From Sphagnum magellanicum (Eukaryota > Streptophyta > Sphagnopsida > Sphagnales > Sphagnaceae), in NCBI GenBank assembly GCA_021904315.1, contig CM038922.1:10515347-10579346 (forward strand): 64,000 bases of DNA, written 5' to 3'. The notes under the pieces were generated by a model that saw only the letters and a program-made list of their open reading frames with translations, was not told the origin of the DNA and ran no database searches. This document shows, piece after piece, positions 1 to 11,861 of this stretch. Within the stretch, counting starts at the first letter, position 1, and every line of letters starts with the position of its first letter. The position numbers were made by a program, and so were the translations under genes.

Positions 1-791
1 TTGTTTGTAACCCTATCACGCCATCCAATATATTTGTATGATCCCTAGATGGCTTGCCATGCTTTCACAATTTGAATGGGGTGAACACTTGTGTCATCTG
101 GTTCTAGTTTTTGGTGAGTTAGGTTCTTGGGCCCATTATTGGTTACCAAAGACATTCCGTTTTAAGTTCTGAAAATTTAAAAACAGAACTAGAACTGGGA
201 TCAGGAACTGGCCTCCAGCTAGAACCAGAACCTGAAGTGGCCACAAAGCCTGTTGCATATAGTTTCTAGTTCTTCATTTCCTAAAAATTTTAAAAATTTA
301 AAGTTTAATTTTCTTTAGTACTCTAACATTTGAGAAAAAAATCAGGACATATAAGTTTTTATGTATATTAAATATGGGCTATTTGGAGGGCACCTTATAT
401 ATCCCTGTTTGGAAAGAGGAAAGATCCTGCGCCTACTTTAGGTGTAAGATCAGTCTCAATCTTGAGGAGTAGGCATAAGAACTCTCCCTGAGTGGACTCA
501 TGTACTCTAGAATAACTCCTCTCTGTGTCCACTCTTGTGTCAAATGGCTTCATGATCTCCCTTGTCGTTGCATCCAGTGGTAGAGCTGATTTGTTGTTGC
601 ACAAGTATTGCCACAGATGAGCAAATAATATGTTCAGAATAATTTGTCGCAGCAGATTACATAACAACAACTAGCATGAATCTGCACATGCAGTGAACCT
701 GTGGCTCTTCACAATGCAATGCTTCTGCATGAGAAACACTCCTAGAGGGCAATCCCAGAGGGGAGGGAGACACACAGGCCATGTGTAATTC
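1..791. other. Anonymous AT-rich spacer
   Basis: No gene is supported here. About 120-300 is a stretch rich in short AACCAG/GAACC-like words, of the same kind as 13652-14503 and 58590-59155. A short minus-strand open frame at 395-670 has no recognisable domain and is treated as chance. Confidence 0.5.
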
Positions 792-866
792 TATTGTTCT
801 TTCATTTAGCAAGTCATCCAATTTCCAATTTCCAATTTGGATGACTTGCTAAATGAAAGAACAATA
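792..866. repeat. Perfect 30-bp inverted repeat with 15-nt loop
   Basis: Bases 792-821 are the exact reverse complement of 837-866, with a 15-nt spacer of repeated TTTCCAA-type sequence. Read directly, all 30 pairs match. It could be a foldback element, the end product of a small palindromic transposon, or a small-RNA hairpin. No clear target duplication flanks it. Confidence 0.9.
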
Positions 867-3480
867 TAATCACAATTCTGAGTTTTTTTTTATTGTCATA
901 AAATTAGTTTTTGGATCATGAACAAATCAATGTGTTCAACTGGATTTCAAACATAGGAATGATTTTTTAGTGTAATGGTGTCCCATCTAATGACTAACAA
1001 GTTAAAATAATATGGCGTTTTTAATATATTAACCACCATGTTGTTCACATAGTACAGGATAAACTAGAAACATATCTTTAAGTTTGTTCAATGTTGAAAG
1101 GTTTTATGTTTCAAAGTTTGGTCACTAAACACAATATGCCATCTAAGATAATTGAAGGATAGATTTGGATATTGCACTAAGAAATTTGGTTTTGTACTAC
1201 TAAGTCTAATGTTGTTGTTTTTTTCTGTTTACATGTGGAGGGCCTTTTCAAATCACAATGATTGTATAATCAAAGGTGAATTTGCACTTCATGTCAACTT
1301 TGAACAAATAGTTAGTGACAACCATTAGAATTAGCATTACATTGTGATTTGAATAGGATTGATTAGCTTGAGGTAATATTTTCAACGATCCCAACAAAAA
1401 TGTGTTAAAATTTTCACACAAATTGTTTGAGCTATTGACACATTCTATGATTGCTTAACACAATTTATCATCAATTTTGTAACATGTTTCCATTTATTAC
1501 CAAAGATTGTCATTTTTAATCAAAATATCATCAATTATGCATAGTTTTAATCTTATGCATTCTTTGTTTGACACAATCTATTGTTATTTGGGTGAAAGCA
1601 TGTTACACCCCCAAAAAATTGTAGTCACAAAAATAAAAATTCTACATTTGAATTTTTTTGATACATGTGAACATCACATTTTGAATTAGTTTTGCTCATT
1701 TCAAATATATTGCATTAGCTTTAAATTTAAACTAGGTTATTTTAACAAATGATCTAATACATATTAAACCAAAATGAAAGGGGTGGATGATTCATTCACC
1801 TTCCCTTCAAGCATTTAATGGATTGTGGGTGGAGGTTTTGGATCATTCTTGGTTCTCCATTTCATATTTTTGTTTGTTAATCTAAAATTAAACGTTGTGA
1901 TAAGACTTTTTTGCATAATGAATTTATGATCTACAATAAACTCATGTATTGTTTTCATCATGAAAACATTCAAAAAGGAAAACATGTGTACTTGGTGAAT
2001 GAGAGTTTAAGGTTTGTGTGATAAGCTCCTCATTAGGTGTAGCACATATAAAGACCAAGCTTTAAATGTGAAAGTGATTTTAGCTTAAGACAATTTGTAC
2101 ATTTCACCTTTGTGTTTTCTATATTATATGATATCTTAATTCATTTGATCTAGAACTTTTGTGTTAAAAATAACCTTCATAAGTTTCAACTAGTGTTGTT
2201 TGTATATGGTTTTTGATATAAACATTAGCTAAGTGTAAATGTATAAGTTTGGATGTGTAAGTGTAATTTTGTAAAAACAATGCATGTACATTTATACATT
2301 TTAACACACCAAGTTAAATAATGTAAATACATTAAAAAAACACACACGCACAATACATATGTAATATTGCATTTTCTCTTTTTCTTCCCTCAAAACAATA
2401 ACTATGGAAATGGAGTTGGTTTAACAAAAAAAGAAGGGGGAAGAAGAAGAAAGGGGCATTTAGGCATGAGGAATGAAAAGGGAAGTAGGTAGGAAAAAAA
2501 ATAACGTTAGGTGTGGAGGGATGATATCTTGCAAAACCTTTTTCATCACGATATTATGAATTTTCCCATGTTTCTCTCCTTTGTGTAGACATTGTTTGCA
2601 AGTGTATTGATGGTATTATCATCTTATAATTCTTTGCGTTGTTGAAAATTCTAATAATGATTTATTTCAAGTGAATTTTTTATTAATTATTCTTACTCTT
2701 TTTGTCATGCTTTCATTTTTTGTGGTTGTTTTACAATTCCATTTATTTTGGTCAAGATTGCAAATACAATTTAAAGTGAACTACCCCATGTTGTTCCTCT
2801 TCATCTACAATCTTTGCAAATTAAAATGATGGCATCAGGATTATCTTGCAATTCCTAGCATTGTTACAAGTTTCATAAACGACTTTATTCAAGTTTTCCC
2901 TTGTCATCTTGCTTTCATTGTGGTTTTGCAATGTTGTTTTAAAAACATGTAATCGTTAATGAAAAGTTTGAAATGTAATACTTTCATAAGGGTATTGTAT
3001 TATGATTTACATTTACACACACAACATTTGTTTCGACTCAAATTAGGTTATATAAACACCCCCATTCATGATTTTATCAATTATCCAACTATTAAAACAT
3101 TTCCCCTTCTACATTGCAAATCTTATATGTTCATACCTATTTGTACAAATTTTATATGAACTTTGCTATTCATAGGTTCATACAAAATTTGCACGAACTT
3201 TATGATATAATTTAATATGATTGTTCATGTTTAATATACACAAATTATATACTTTTATGCAAAATTACAACATAATGATCACATAAATTCAATTAAAATG
3301 TAAGTCATATGTACATCAAAACATTATAAATTAAAAAAACACATCATTTATATAAAATTAATACATATGTATTTTTATGTTGTTTTTACACTTTGAAGCC
3401 CATGAATTTTGCACAAATATATCATTTTATGATTTTCACACAAATTGAGAAATGTAAAGTATGGTTTGGTTGTTACTTCC
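867..3480. other. AT-rich intergenic stretch, no gene seen
   Basis: Long AT-rich DNA with many stops in all frames. Only short open frames without recognisable domains occur (for example 1507-1689 and 2959-3159). I see no RNA gene, LTR or transposon protein. Confidence 0.5.
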
Positions 3481-4340
3481 CCTACATTCTACATTTCCTA
3501 ACGCGCCCCCAAGTTCCTCGTTAGCCCCAAAAAGGGTCCAACTATGTTAAAAAGCGGAAGTAGTTGGAACTTGGTGTCGCTCCCAGCTTCCAACACTAAA
3601 GGGGGTAAGAGGGGTGTGTTGAAAGCTCCAGGATTAGACTGGGAAGAGGGACAAGCTATTTAGTTACTCGGTCCTGCATTCAAAACCAACCAACAAGTTG
3701 GTTAGTTCACATTCGGAACACTCTTGATGTTGGAACAAGCCATGGGCAACCCTGGATTCACTTGACTCACCACGGCCCAAACTCGGGGGAAGCCACCACC
3801 TTCCCCCATGTAGTATTCTCTGTGCCTCTCTGCTGCACTTGCATCCAAATGGCATTTTTTCCCGGGACTCCCAAAGTGAGGTCCTGAAACTGTTTCGGTT
3901 TGGACTCCTGGGACTTTGGGTGTTCGTAACTTCTAGCTCCAACCTCCGATTGGGATGAGGTTTGAAACAAAGTTGTAACTCTCCTTCAGAGCTTTCCAGC
4001 GGTGTGTCGCACTCCACCTGCACACATCGGGATCGGGTCGATTCCTGACTTTTAATGGTTGGGAGTCAAACTGTCAATTGGACTCCCGGCCCTTCTTTCA
4101 ACTATAACTTGTGCTGCAGATGTTTAAATGGCTCATGCGAGGCCATTTTGGACATCTACACTTCAAAACATTTCTAACAGTATGAAGAACATTTCGATGC
4201 GAAGTGTTTTGACCCCTGCAATTACGTTCTAAATTTTTGGGAGTTTTGAAAAACTCCCAAGTTCCATTTTCGGGAGTGTTAGTGGCAACCTCACAGTTCC
4301 CTCAAAGTGGGGTTGAGAAATTTCCCCCTATATGTCCCTT
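3481..4340. other. GC-richer island, function unknown
   Basis: Base composition is clearly less AT-rich than the flanks, with short local repeats such as 'gactccc' and 'gggagt'. Open frames exist on the minus strand (3664-4023), but the translation has no recognisable domain and is rich in Ser, Arg and Glu in the manner of noncoding GC-rich DNA. A solo LTR or untranslated retroelement leader is the likeliest explanation, but no ends could be defined. Confidence 0.3.
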
Positions 4341-4691
4341 GTCATTTTCCATGATGGTTGTTTAAATAAATATGATGCTTATTATTACTAATTTTTGCTT
4401 TTTGTGGCAACTATCTCGGTGAATAATATTAGAAAATATAGTTATTATCTGAAAAAAATAACATATTTTACGTCACTTGCCACTAACATACTAAGCATTA
4501 AAATTTGGACTTAAGTATTGAAAGTTATTTCATTTGTTGATGGGAAGGAGTATTTTTAATTGATTGCGACATGTGCATTTGCCTGCTTGTATTGACACTT
4601 TCCAAATACAAACAAACGGTTTTTCAATTTTTCATTTGGATTGATAATTATTGTGCACAAAATTACTCTTTAATTATACTTCTCACTAAGC

Positions 4692-4749
4692 GGCATTAGG
4701 GCAGAGGTGTTTATTTCTCAGGCATTAGGGCAGAGGTGTTTATTTTTCA
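4692..4749. repeat. 29-bp tandem duplication
   Basis: A 29-bp unit beginning GGCATTAGGGCAGAGG is present twice in direct succession (4692-4720 and 4721-4749), with one or two differences. It is a simple local duplication in noncoding DNA. Confidence 0.85.
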
Positions 4750-5971
4750 TACAGTTTCCCAAAAAAGTAAAGATATGACTTATTTTTTCCTAAGTAAAGG
4801 TGATGTGTTCCAAAGTCAGAATATTTTTTGCTTTGAGTAAGAGGGGTGTAATTAGTCATTAATTAAAGGTAGATAAACCATCTGTTCTTGATTAGGACAT
4901 CATTTTTCCAGGTCTTAAATAGTGCTTAATACACTTTAATAATTAGGAGAAGTTTTATTGTGACTGAAACGAGTGATTGGGTTGAAATACTCCAAAAACA
5001 TTAGGTGATGATAAAAAAACTCCTAAATCGGGAGAAATTTCTGGTGACTAAAGTGGGAGAAGTTGCAGTGAAAAATGGGTATATTTAGAGTATTGTTTGA
5101 GCTTCTTCAAACTTCAAGAATTTGAGAATTTCACATCACAGAGATATTGTGTAAGGAGAGCAATATTGTTTGCAAACTTAAAACTCAGCGTCTTAAACAG
5201 CACGTCGATTGCAACTCAGAACGAGTTTTGATCAAGACACAAGCTCACAGTTTGCCACTAATACTTATATGCTAACATGCTGCAACATATGCTTGTGTTC
5301 TATCTAGAGGAATAATAATCCTTCCTGGGAAGAAAAAAGACCCGTGCTGAGTATAATTTCAACAATTTTAGGTCTGTTGTAAGGACAATATTCTTCGTTC
5401 ACTCCAACAAGACAGAACCGAGGGTGCATAGTTTAAAGTCATTGATCATCATCATGCATGACCTGCAACTGTCATGTGCACTTTTGGCAGTGCTGCAAGA
5501 TTCAAAAGTAATTTACAGGTCAAAAATTAGTACAGAATCTGAAAAACAATTACAGCATTCAAGGAAATCAGACTTCGTGTGAACAATTGAAAAAGAACTG
5601 CGGAAGAGCATGACCTGAAACAGCACATTTATTTGTCTGAAATTTTGAAGGAGTGCCTGCACCAACGCTTCCACTGGAAATGAAATCCTGTTTGTAGATC
5701 ATAAGTACATGATTCCAGTAGACATGATCACAGCAGCTTACCATAATGTTTTTTTAACTAGCTTTGCTGATACTCATCTCAAAACTCTACCAGTCAAGCA
5801 TTGACGAATTGCAGGAGTTGTGAGAGCTGAGAGTCAAACTGTGATTCACCATTCAGTGACTGTGACACCTGTTTTCTGCTGTCATGAGAACATGTGCTGA
5901 TTAATCACATAATTTCAACGCACTTGCAACTCTCCATGGAAAGCGAAAAAAACAAGGCCCTATGTCGGTGG

Positions 5972-6052
5972 CTTTCCATTAGGCTGTGTGACTCTGATCG
6001 CAGCTGTGATCAAAACGGTGTGTAACTGTGATCGCAGCAGCCTAATGGAAAG
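5972..6052. repeat. 81-bp foldback with 15-bp perfect arms
   Basis: CTTTCCATTAGGCTG at 5972-5986 is exactly reversed and complemented at 6038-6052. The interior contains repeated TGATCGCAG words. No target duplication is evident, so it may be a decayed MITE or a chance foldback. Confidence 0.7.
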
Positions 6053-6879
6053 AGACCCGAAGTATGCTAGAAGGTGGAGTGTAGACATATATCACCGAAC
6101 TATAACAACTGAAAAACCATCGATTCTATTCTGTTGAATCCATTCGATATGCATCGGAAGAACCCATGAATGTTATGTGGCGATGTTTTCACCCAAAGAC
6201 GTTGTGTGTTCTTTAAGCACCCAGAATCTCACCTCATCATGTCTTCTTCTTCTGTGGACGACGTAGCTGGATTGAAGTTGAGCCCCTTGGTCGCACACAG
6301 CTTGGCACGAATCTCTTCCTAATTCCTACGTACTCAAATAGACTCCAAACTCTTCTTCTAGAGCAGTCTAACAATAGAACTGAACCTATAAGTACTATGA
6401 TGCATAACAAAATGAGTCGACGCAACTGAAATGCATCACCATAATGCCTCCTAAATCGACTCTCAAACACCAGATTCAATAAAGCAGCAGCAGTTGTTGT
6501 ATATTCCCCTCTAGCAGCACACTAACACAACGCAACATCTAGACTCATCTGAACGCACGTCGGCCTCTCTACAAGTGATATCGGTTGATCCAGAATACAT
6601 CCAGAGTTATGACCTACTTCAATCTTTCCTGACTGATACTGACGCCTGCAACTTTTGCGCAATATTATAACCTGCATCGACCTTCACGTCAACCAATAAA
6701 AAGCAAAAACCGGCTGCACGAACCTGGAACTCACGGCACACTTACACGGACCTGACAATCATATCTAACTGATGAGGAGTATACAAATACTATTTGAAGA
6801 TCTGAAACCGTATAACTCGAAAAAAACGCATTGACAAGCAGTCTAGCGACCTGCATAAACATGGAGCTGCTGAAAAATA

Positions 6880-7590
6880 ATTCTCAATTTGAATTAGCAT
6901 TCAGCAGTACGAGAACGAGAAACAAGTGAGCGAATCGTGCCAAGCTATGGCGATCAAGAAGCTGCACTGAGTACGCCCAACAGCAGCAAAACATCGTTGG
7001 TTATAACACCAGAGGAGCTCGCCCTCGCGAATCCCGCCGGGTTCCCAACTGCTGCAACTGCCCTGCAACCTACTCACGTACTTACGCGAGCTAATATTCA
7101 AACAAACAACCACTTCTTCTTCTTCTTCACCGCGGCAGTGCAAGGTAATATTACTGTTGCATTCGGTCCCATAAGGTGAGCAAGTGATGACAACCAGCCT
7201 GCAGGCAGGACCTCTTCTTGTGGGAGGAAAACAGAAAACATTGGGTGGAGTAGCTCTGAGACGAACACTAGAGGAACAAAACAAATTGAACGAACCTTGT
7301 GTTGGGTACTGGCACTACCCAAGAAGTTACTCATGTCAGCAGTATTCCAAAAGAGAACAGGGAGAGCCAGAATGAGAGTACTAGAGAGCGAGAAAGAGAG
7401 AACAACAGCGAGAGAGATGGAGAGAAGTGGGGAATAGAATGTGTAGAGACCAAGGAGGAGGGTGAAAGAAACAAAGCGAGAGAGCAGTATTTGAAGAGCC
7501 GCGTGTGGAAGGCAGCCAGTCAGTCAGGGGCCCAGAAGATCTGCTCAATTAGGAAGGTATCTTGCCTGCAACATAATCTAGCCTAGATTT
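6880..7590. promoter_or_regulatory. GC-richer island with CT-rich tract; possible minus-strand gene 5' end
   Basis: On the minus strand a long CT-rich tract (about 7370-7500) precedes an ATG near 7334 and a short open frame (7098-7334). This resembles a plant 5' untranslated region with a first coding segment. No downstream exon, domain or clear splice pattern could be followed, and open frames exist on both strands. An LTR or retroelement leader is an equally good reading, so this is recorded only as a candidate. Confidence 0.2.
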
Positions 7591-8260
7591 AGATTTACGT
7601 TGCGTCGCTGTATTGGCTGATACTGAGCATGACGCAAGAATCCACTAAGTTGTTAGAATAATCTAATAATAATAGGTAATTCCTAACCAGGTAGATCAGG
7701 AACGAACTGAATTGGGGAGGAGACGAGGAGACTTGACGATCGCCCTTTAAGCGCCAATAAAGGTGGCGAATGAATGTGGATCTCAGCGTTTGCCGCTTCT
7801 TATTACGCGGAAGTCCAATTTCCCAAAATAGGACTAGCCCTGTGATCCATCAGTTTTAACTTTTCACCCCACCACACACATGATGAGTGAATTTTAGACC
7901 GGCAAATCGAATCAAGTAATTAAGGTGGTACCTTTGCAAGATCAGGAAGGTAAAGAAAGAAATAGCAAAAATGATATCCCACAAATAAAATGTTATATAA
8001 TATTTAAATAATTTAATCCATAAATTACCCAAAAAAATTGTTGTAGTCGAGATGATAATCATCCATAAGCCAATTTAGCCAAATTTGGCTATTAATAAAA
8101 TATGCAAGAGTTTTTCTAAAAAATTCTTATACAGTTTGGCTACCTATTTGAACCATGTATTAAAAAAAACCTGGTGACTGTTTTTATTTTATTTTTCCAT
8201 TTTTGGAGAATTTTTTTAATCATTGAATTTAGGACCAAAAACTTCAAATTTCTCACTAGC

Positions 8261-8283
8261 AAGAAAGAAAGAAAGAAAGAAAG
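8261..8283. repeat. (GAAA)n microsatellite
   Basis: Five to six consecutive AAGA/GAAA units. On the minus strand this reads as a CTTT tail and could mark the end of a retroposed fragment, but no other SINE hallmark is visible. Confidence 0.8.
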
Positions 8284-8418
8284 GCTCTTCCACAGTGAAG
8301 CCCGTGTTTCAGCTGCAAGCGTTCCTGAACAAAGATTGCAAGCGTGGTCACTAGACGTAGAAACTAGACACCTGGACCAGCAATAGGATGCAGAACCACC
8401 AGGATGGATGAATCCAGC

Positions 8419-8842
8419 AAAACCTAGGTATGCCAGAGTGAACCAGTGAACCAGTACACTCTGTGCACTATCCATTGCAAACCTGTTATGACTCAATTGT
8501 GGATAAATCACAACTGAAGTACTAGGGTTCCATTCTAGTAACCTGTCCTGTAAACCCTCCTACTTTCACCTTAAGCTGTAACTACATGACTACCTATGTA
8601 AATGGGTAAGTAGGGATCATAAGTAAGTAGAGTAAGGAATATTATTAGCGGTTACTATGTAAGTAGATAAGGCACTTGGTGTCTACTATGTTGGTAGAAA
8701 TTATTTGTGCAGGGTTTAGTACATAGGTAACGACCATGGTTAGTTGTGGAACAGGAATACAATGAAAAAGTGATTCCTGTCCTCCACATACCATCTGGAT
8801 GGTGTGTTGGTGGGTACTGGTTTAACTGAAGCCCAAAAGCTA
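8419..8842 (-). mobile_element. hAT-type MITE, copy A
   Basis: The element is about 8427-8834 (408 bp). Its ends are inverted versions of a GCCAGAGTGAACCAG-like motif. Candidate 8-bp target duplications AAAACCTA (8419-8426) and AAAAGCTA (8835-8842) differ at one base. The interior matches, in reverse orientation, the MITE at 11014-11340, for example the shared stretches around CCTGTTATGACTC and CTTTTTCATT. An 8-bp duplication with short inverted ends is characteristic of hAT elements. No transposase is encoded. Confidence 0.65.
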
Positions 8843-10301
8843 GCACTCATTTTTTCTGGGTCAAAAATAACCTGTCTAGGTGTTCACTTACATAGCTTTT
8901 GTCTCGACCTCTTTCTTTTCAACAGAGAATTGTCAGCAACCAAACAAGGGGTGTGTCACACTGTGGCCTTGCCATTTACATTGAAAAGTATCTTAAGGCA
9001 AAAGAAGAATTATAGAAATTCAAATATTTCACTATGCAAAAATATAATTTCAAAAAAATCCGCACCAAAAGCCTTCAAAGTATCATAACTCTATAACTAA
9101 TCTCAAGTTTCAAAAGAAGCCCAAATATCATCTTTAAAAAATCCAGGAATAAAAATAGACCTACTACCTAGGGGCCATAATCCTTAAACTACTATACTCT
9201 ATAATGAATCTAAACATAATATCCTTGCCTTGGTAGGCAAGGCCAATAAAAATGAACACAAATCATCTGTTGCACCCTCATCATAAAGTCGTGCATGAAT
9301 ATGAGGACATAGTGTGATTCATATTAATTAGATCATGGGTGCGCTCAAAACTTTTACTTTTCTTTTACAGGAGATCTATTGATTGGCCCATCAGCAAATG
9401 TTTTGGAACATTGCGCGTGCCCCAATAGGATCCCATGTTTGGACCCCCCTTGCGAAACAGAAACAAATGTGCACCCCTGGAAAAAAATCCCTGTCCCACA
9501 CCCCTCGCGCTCAAAAAGAAAAAAAACTGGATGGTTATGAGTGCATGCTGAGCCTTCCCATTGGCTGCATGAAATTTCTATCTCCAAAACTGTTGGTCAC
9601 CATTTTCGGCCTGGGCTAATGGCATGGGCAGAAATTTGGGGACACAGTCATCTTTCATAGGTAACTGTTTAGGGTTTATTCTGAGAGTATGGGCTTTGTA
9701 GGGGCCAGGATGAAACAGGTTTAGTTTTTCTTTTCTTTTTTTTCACTTTTGATTTATGTAATGGAAATTTTATGATGGAAAAAAAATTACAACGGAAATT
9801 CACCATATTTTTCAGTTTTTCACTCAATAGATTTCAATAAAAAGTGAAAATTTGCCACCAAAAAATCACTGGGTCAGAAGTTTTGGGTCAGAAGTTTTGC
9901 AGTTGCATTCTTTCTGGAGGTTGGGAACAAAACCAAACACTTTTTACTTCGTGCAGTCCTGGGAATTCCCGCACCAGGAATATACTTTAAATAGCAATTG
10001 CCTTGTCTTTTGACAACTTGATCAGACATTGACAACCTAAAACCTCGCATTGTCTGGGATATGTGCGATTCTATGAATGAATTGGGTGGTCACCTGGTGA
10101 TGAGCCTCTCTCATTGGCCCCATCACAAAAGCATGTGATGAAAATTTTAAGTTTGTACACTCCCAAAATAGACATACTGTAATCTTTCTATTGGCCAATA
10201 TCTCCTTCTTGCTTCCTAATGCTTTTGTACATTTTCCAAATTAGTGGTGTGTTTATAAATAAAGTTTTGCAGAGTTTTGTCAATCTCTACCCGTCAGATG
10301 G
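8843..10301. other. Spacer without recognisable gene
   Basis: Mixed-composition noncoding DNA. Short overlapping open frames near 9354-9619 on both strands have no recognisable domain. No repeat ends were found. Confidence 0.45.
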
Positions 10302-10741
10302 CTAGAACTCGCCCGGCGCTAAACACCCCCTAATGAGCTCTGTCCGGCGCTGGTTTCGCTTGTCTTTTTGCACACCTTTTTCAGCCTTGCACAGTTCTGC
10401 AACAAACCATGCAACCCGGTTTTAAATGTACTTCAGTTCTTCAAAAAAGCAAATAACGTCCTGCTGGTTCTTCATTGCCAACGCACACGTTTTGCATTGC
10501 AGGCGCAGGTGTTGAACCCACAACCTCCCTCAGGTAATGTAGCACTAACCACTGGCATACCATCAGGTACTAAGGACTATGTTTCTTTGAAAACTTGATT
10601 CCACACACAAACTCAAAAAGGGCAAAAATTGAAAAACCCTGCGGCAGAACAACGCAGTTCTCCGCAGGGCTGCACTGTCAGGCCCGAAACCAGCGCCGGA
10701 CAAAGCTCTTTAGGGGGTATTTAGCGCCTCGCCTAGAACTC
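10302..10741. mobile_element. Mutator-type MITE (pack-like) with 9-bp target duplication
   Basis: The element is 10311-10732 (422 bp). Terminal inverted repeats of 48 bp (10311-10358 and 10685-10732) match at 43 of 48 positions, with a conserved GTCCGGCGCTGGTTTCG inner part. It is flanked by an exact 9-bp direct repeat, CTAGAACTC, at 10302-10310 and 10733-10741. Long TIRs with a 9-bp target duplication are the hallmark of Mutator-like elements. It codes for no transposase. The interior carries a tRNA/SINE-like segment and a local hairpin near 10638-10670. Confidence 0.9.
10494..10565 (-). repeat. tRNA/SINE-like segment inside the Mutator MITE
   Basis: On the minus strand a B-box-like GGTTCAACACC (10508-10518) lies downstream of an A-box-like TGGTTAGTGC (about 10541-10551). 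The order is that of a pol III internal promoter, although the spacing is shorter than in a tRNA. It looks like a SINE head carried as cargo. It is too short and diverged to call a tRNA gene. Confidence 0.35.
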
Positions 10742-11005
10742 TAGGCAAATGAGTTAGCATAAAGTGAAGTACAATTGAGAACTACTCGGAGAACACATTG
10801 AGAACTTATTGAGAACATGCTGACAACCATATGGACCACATTGAGAACGCCAAAATCCAAAATAGCTCCCAACAAAGAGGAGGGCCCCTCCCCTTCCAAC
10901 AAAGGGGAAAAGGGGGCCTCTTGACACCACACATCATTGGCTGTGAAAAATTTCCTATCCATATCTTGATTCAGCACCAGATACAAGTTAACACCCTTGG
11001 AGGGG

Positions 11006-11348
11006 CATGAGTTGGGCGAGAGTGAACCAGCATCCAACGGTGCACCATGTAGCATGGATGGATATGAAACACTTTTTCATTCTATTCCTGTCACATTGTG
11101 AACCACAGTGGTTAGCGATGTACAGACAACCGACCATTCACATGCATCTACTTATCTATCTACATAGTAATCACTTACATTCCTTACCTGTTTACATAGG
11201 TAGTGTACTGGGAGGAGGAGGCTTTACAGGATAGGTTAGCAAGGTGGAACCTTAGTAACTCTATTGTAGGTCACCCACAACTGAGTCATAACAGGTTTCC
11301 ACCGTATGGTGGAGTGGTCTCTGCTGGGTCACATACACCCATGAGTTA
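11006..11348 (+). mobile_element. hAT-type MITE, copy B
   Basis: The element is 11014-11340 (327 bp), flanked by an exact 8-bp direct repeat CATGAGTT at 11006-11013 and 11341-11348. Its ends are imperfect inverted repeats (GAGAGTGAACCAGC at the left, the complement of GCTGGGTCAC at the right). The interior is homologous to the inverted copy at 8427-8834. The 8-bp duplication places it with hAT elements, and it has no coding capacity. Confidence 0.8.
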
Positions 11349-11373
11349 TGGGACTTATGTGCTGTTACTGTGC

Positions 11374-11861
11374 CACCTTTTGATTGATTAATCTTGAGTC
11401 CAGAGTATCTCAGCAATGCAATTCCTTCAATTGTATCCAACCCTTTTTTTATTGCCGAAATTTTGCCAAAATAGGAAGTCAATTTTTTTTTGAAAATGAA
11501 ATGATTTTGGAGGTTTTCAATCATCAAATGTGAGGAAAAGACAATAGTAAAAGTTAAAAGATTTCCATATTTGTTTTTCAATGCAGAAAATATGGAAGGA
11601 TGACTAAAGATTTGTGTCACCTTTTGATTGATTAATCTTGAGTCCAGGGTATCTCAGCAATGCAATTCCTTCAATTGTGTTCAAACCTTTTTTTATTGCC
11701 AAAATTTTGCCAAAAAAGGAACTTAAAGATTTTTTGAAAACGAAAATGATTTTGGAGGTTTTTCAATCATCAAATGTGAGGAGAAGACAATAGTAAAAGT
11801 TAAAATATTTCTATATTTGTTTTTCAACGCAGAAAATATGGAAGGATGAGTAGAGATTTAT
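11374..11861. repeat. 244-bp tandem duplication
   Basis: Two head-to-tail copies (11374-11617 and 11618-11861) both begin CACCTTTTGATTGATTAATC and end near GGAAGGATGA. They are close in sequence with scattered substitutions and small indels. No open frame is preserved in both copies, so this is noncoding duplication. Confidence 0.85.

Noticed and set aside
3664-4023. 119-codon minus-strand open frame
   Set aside because: Overlapping frames in a GC-richer island, no domain, no start context or partner exon; likely chance.
6901-7284. 127-codon minus-strand open frame and overlapping plus-strand frames
   Set aside because: Open on both strands with no domain; recorded only as part of a possible 5' region or LTR.
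8140-8511. 123-codon minus-strand open frame
   Set aside because: Runs across a microsatellite and the edge of a MITE; no protein family resemblance.
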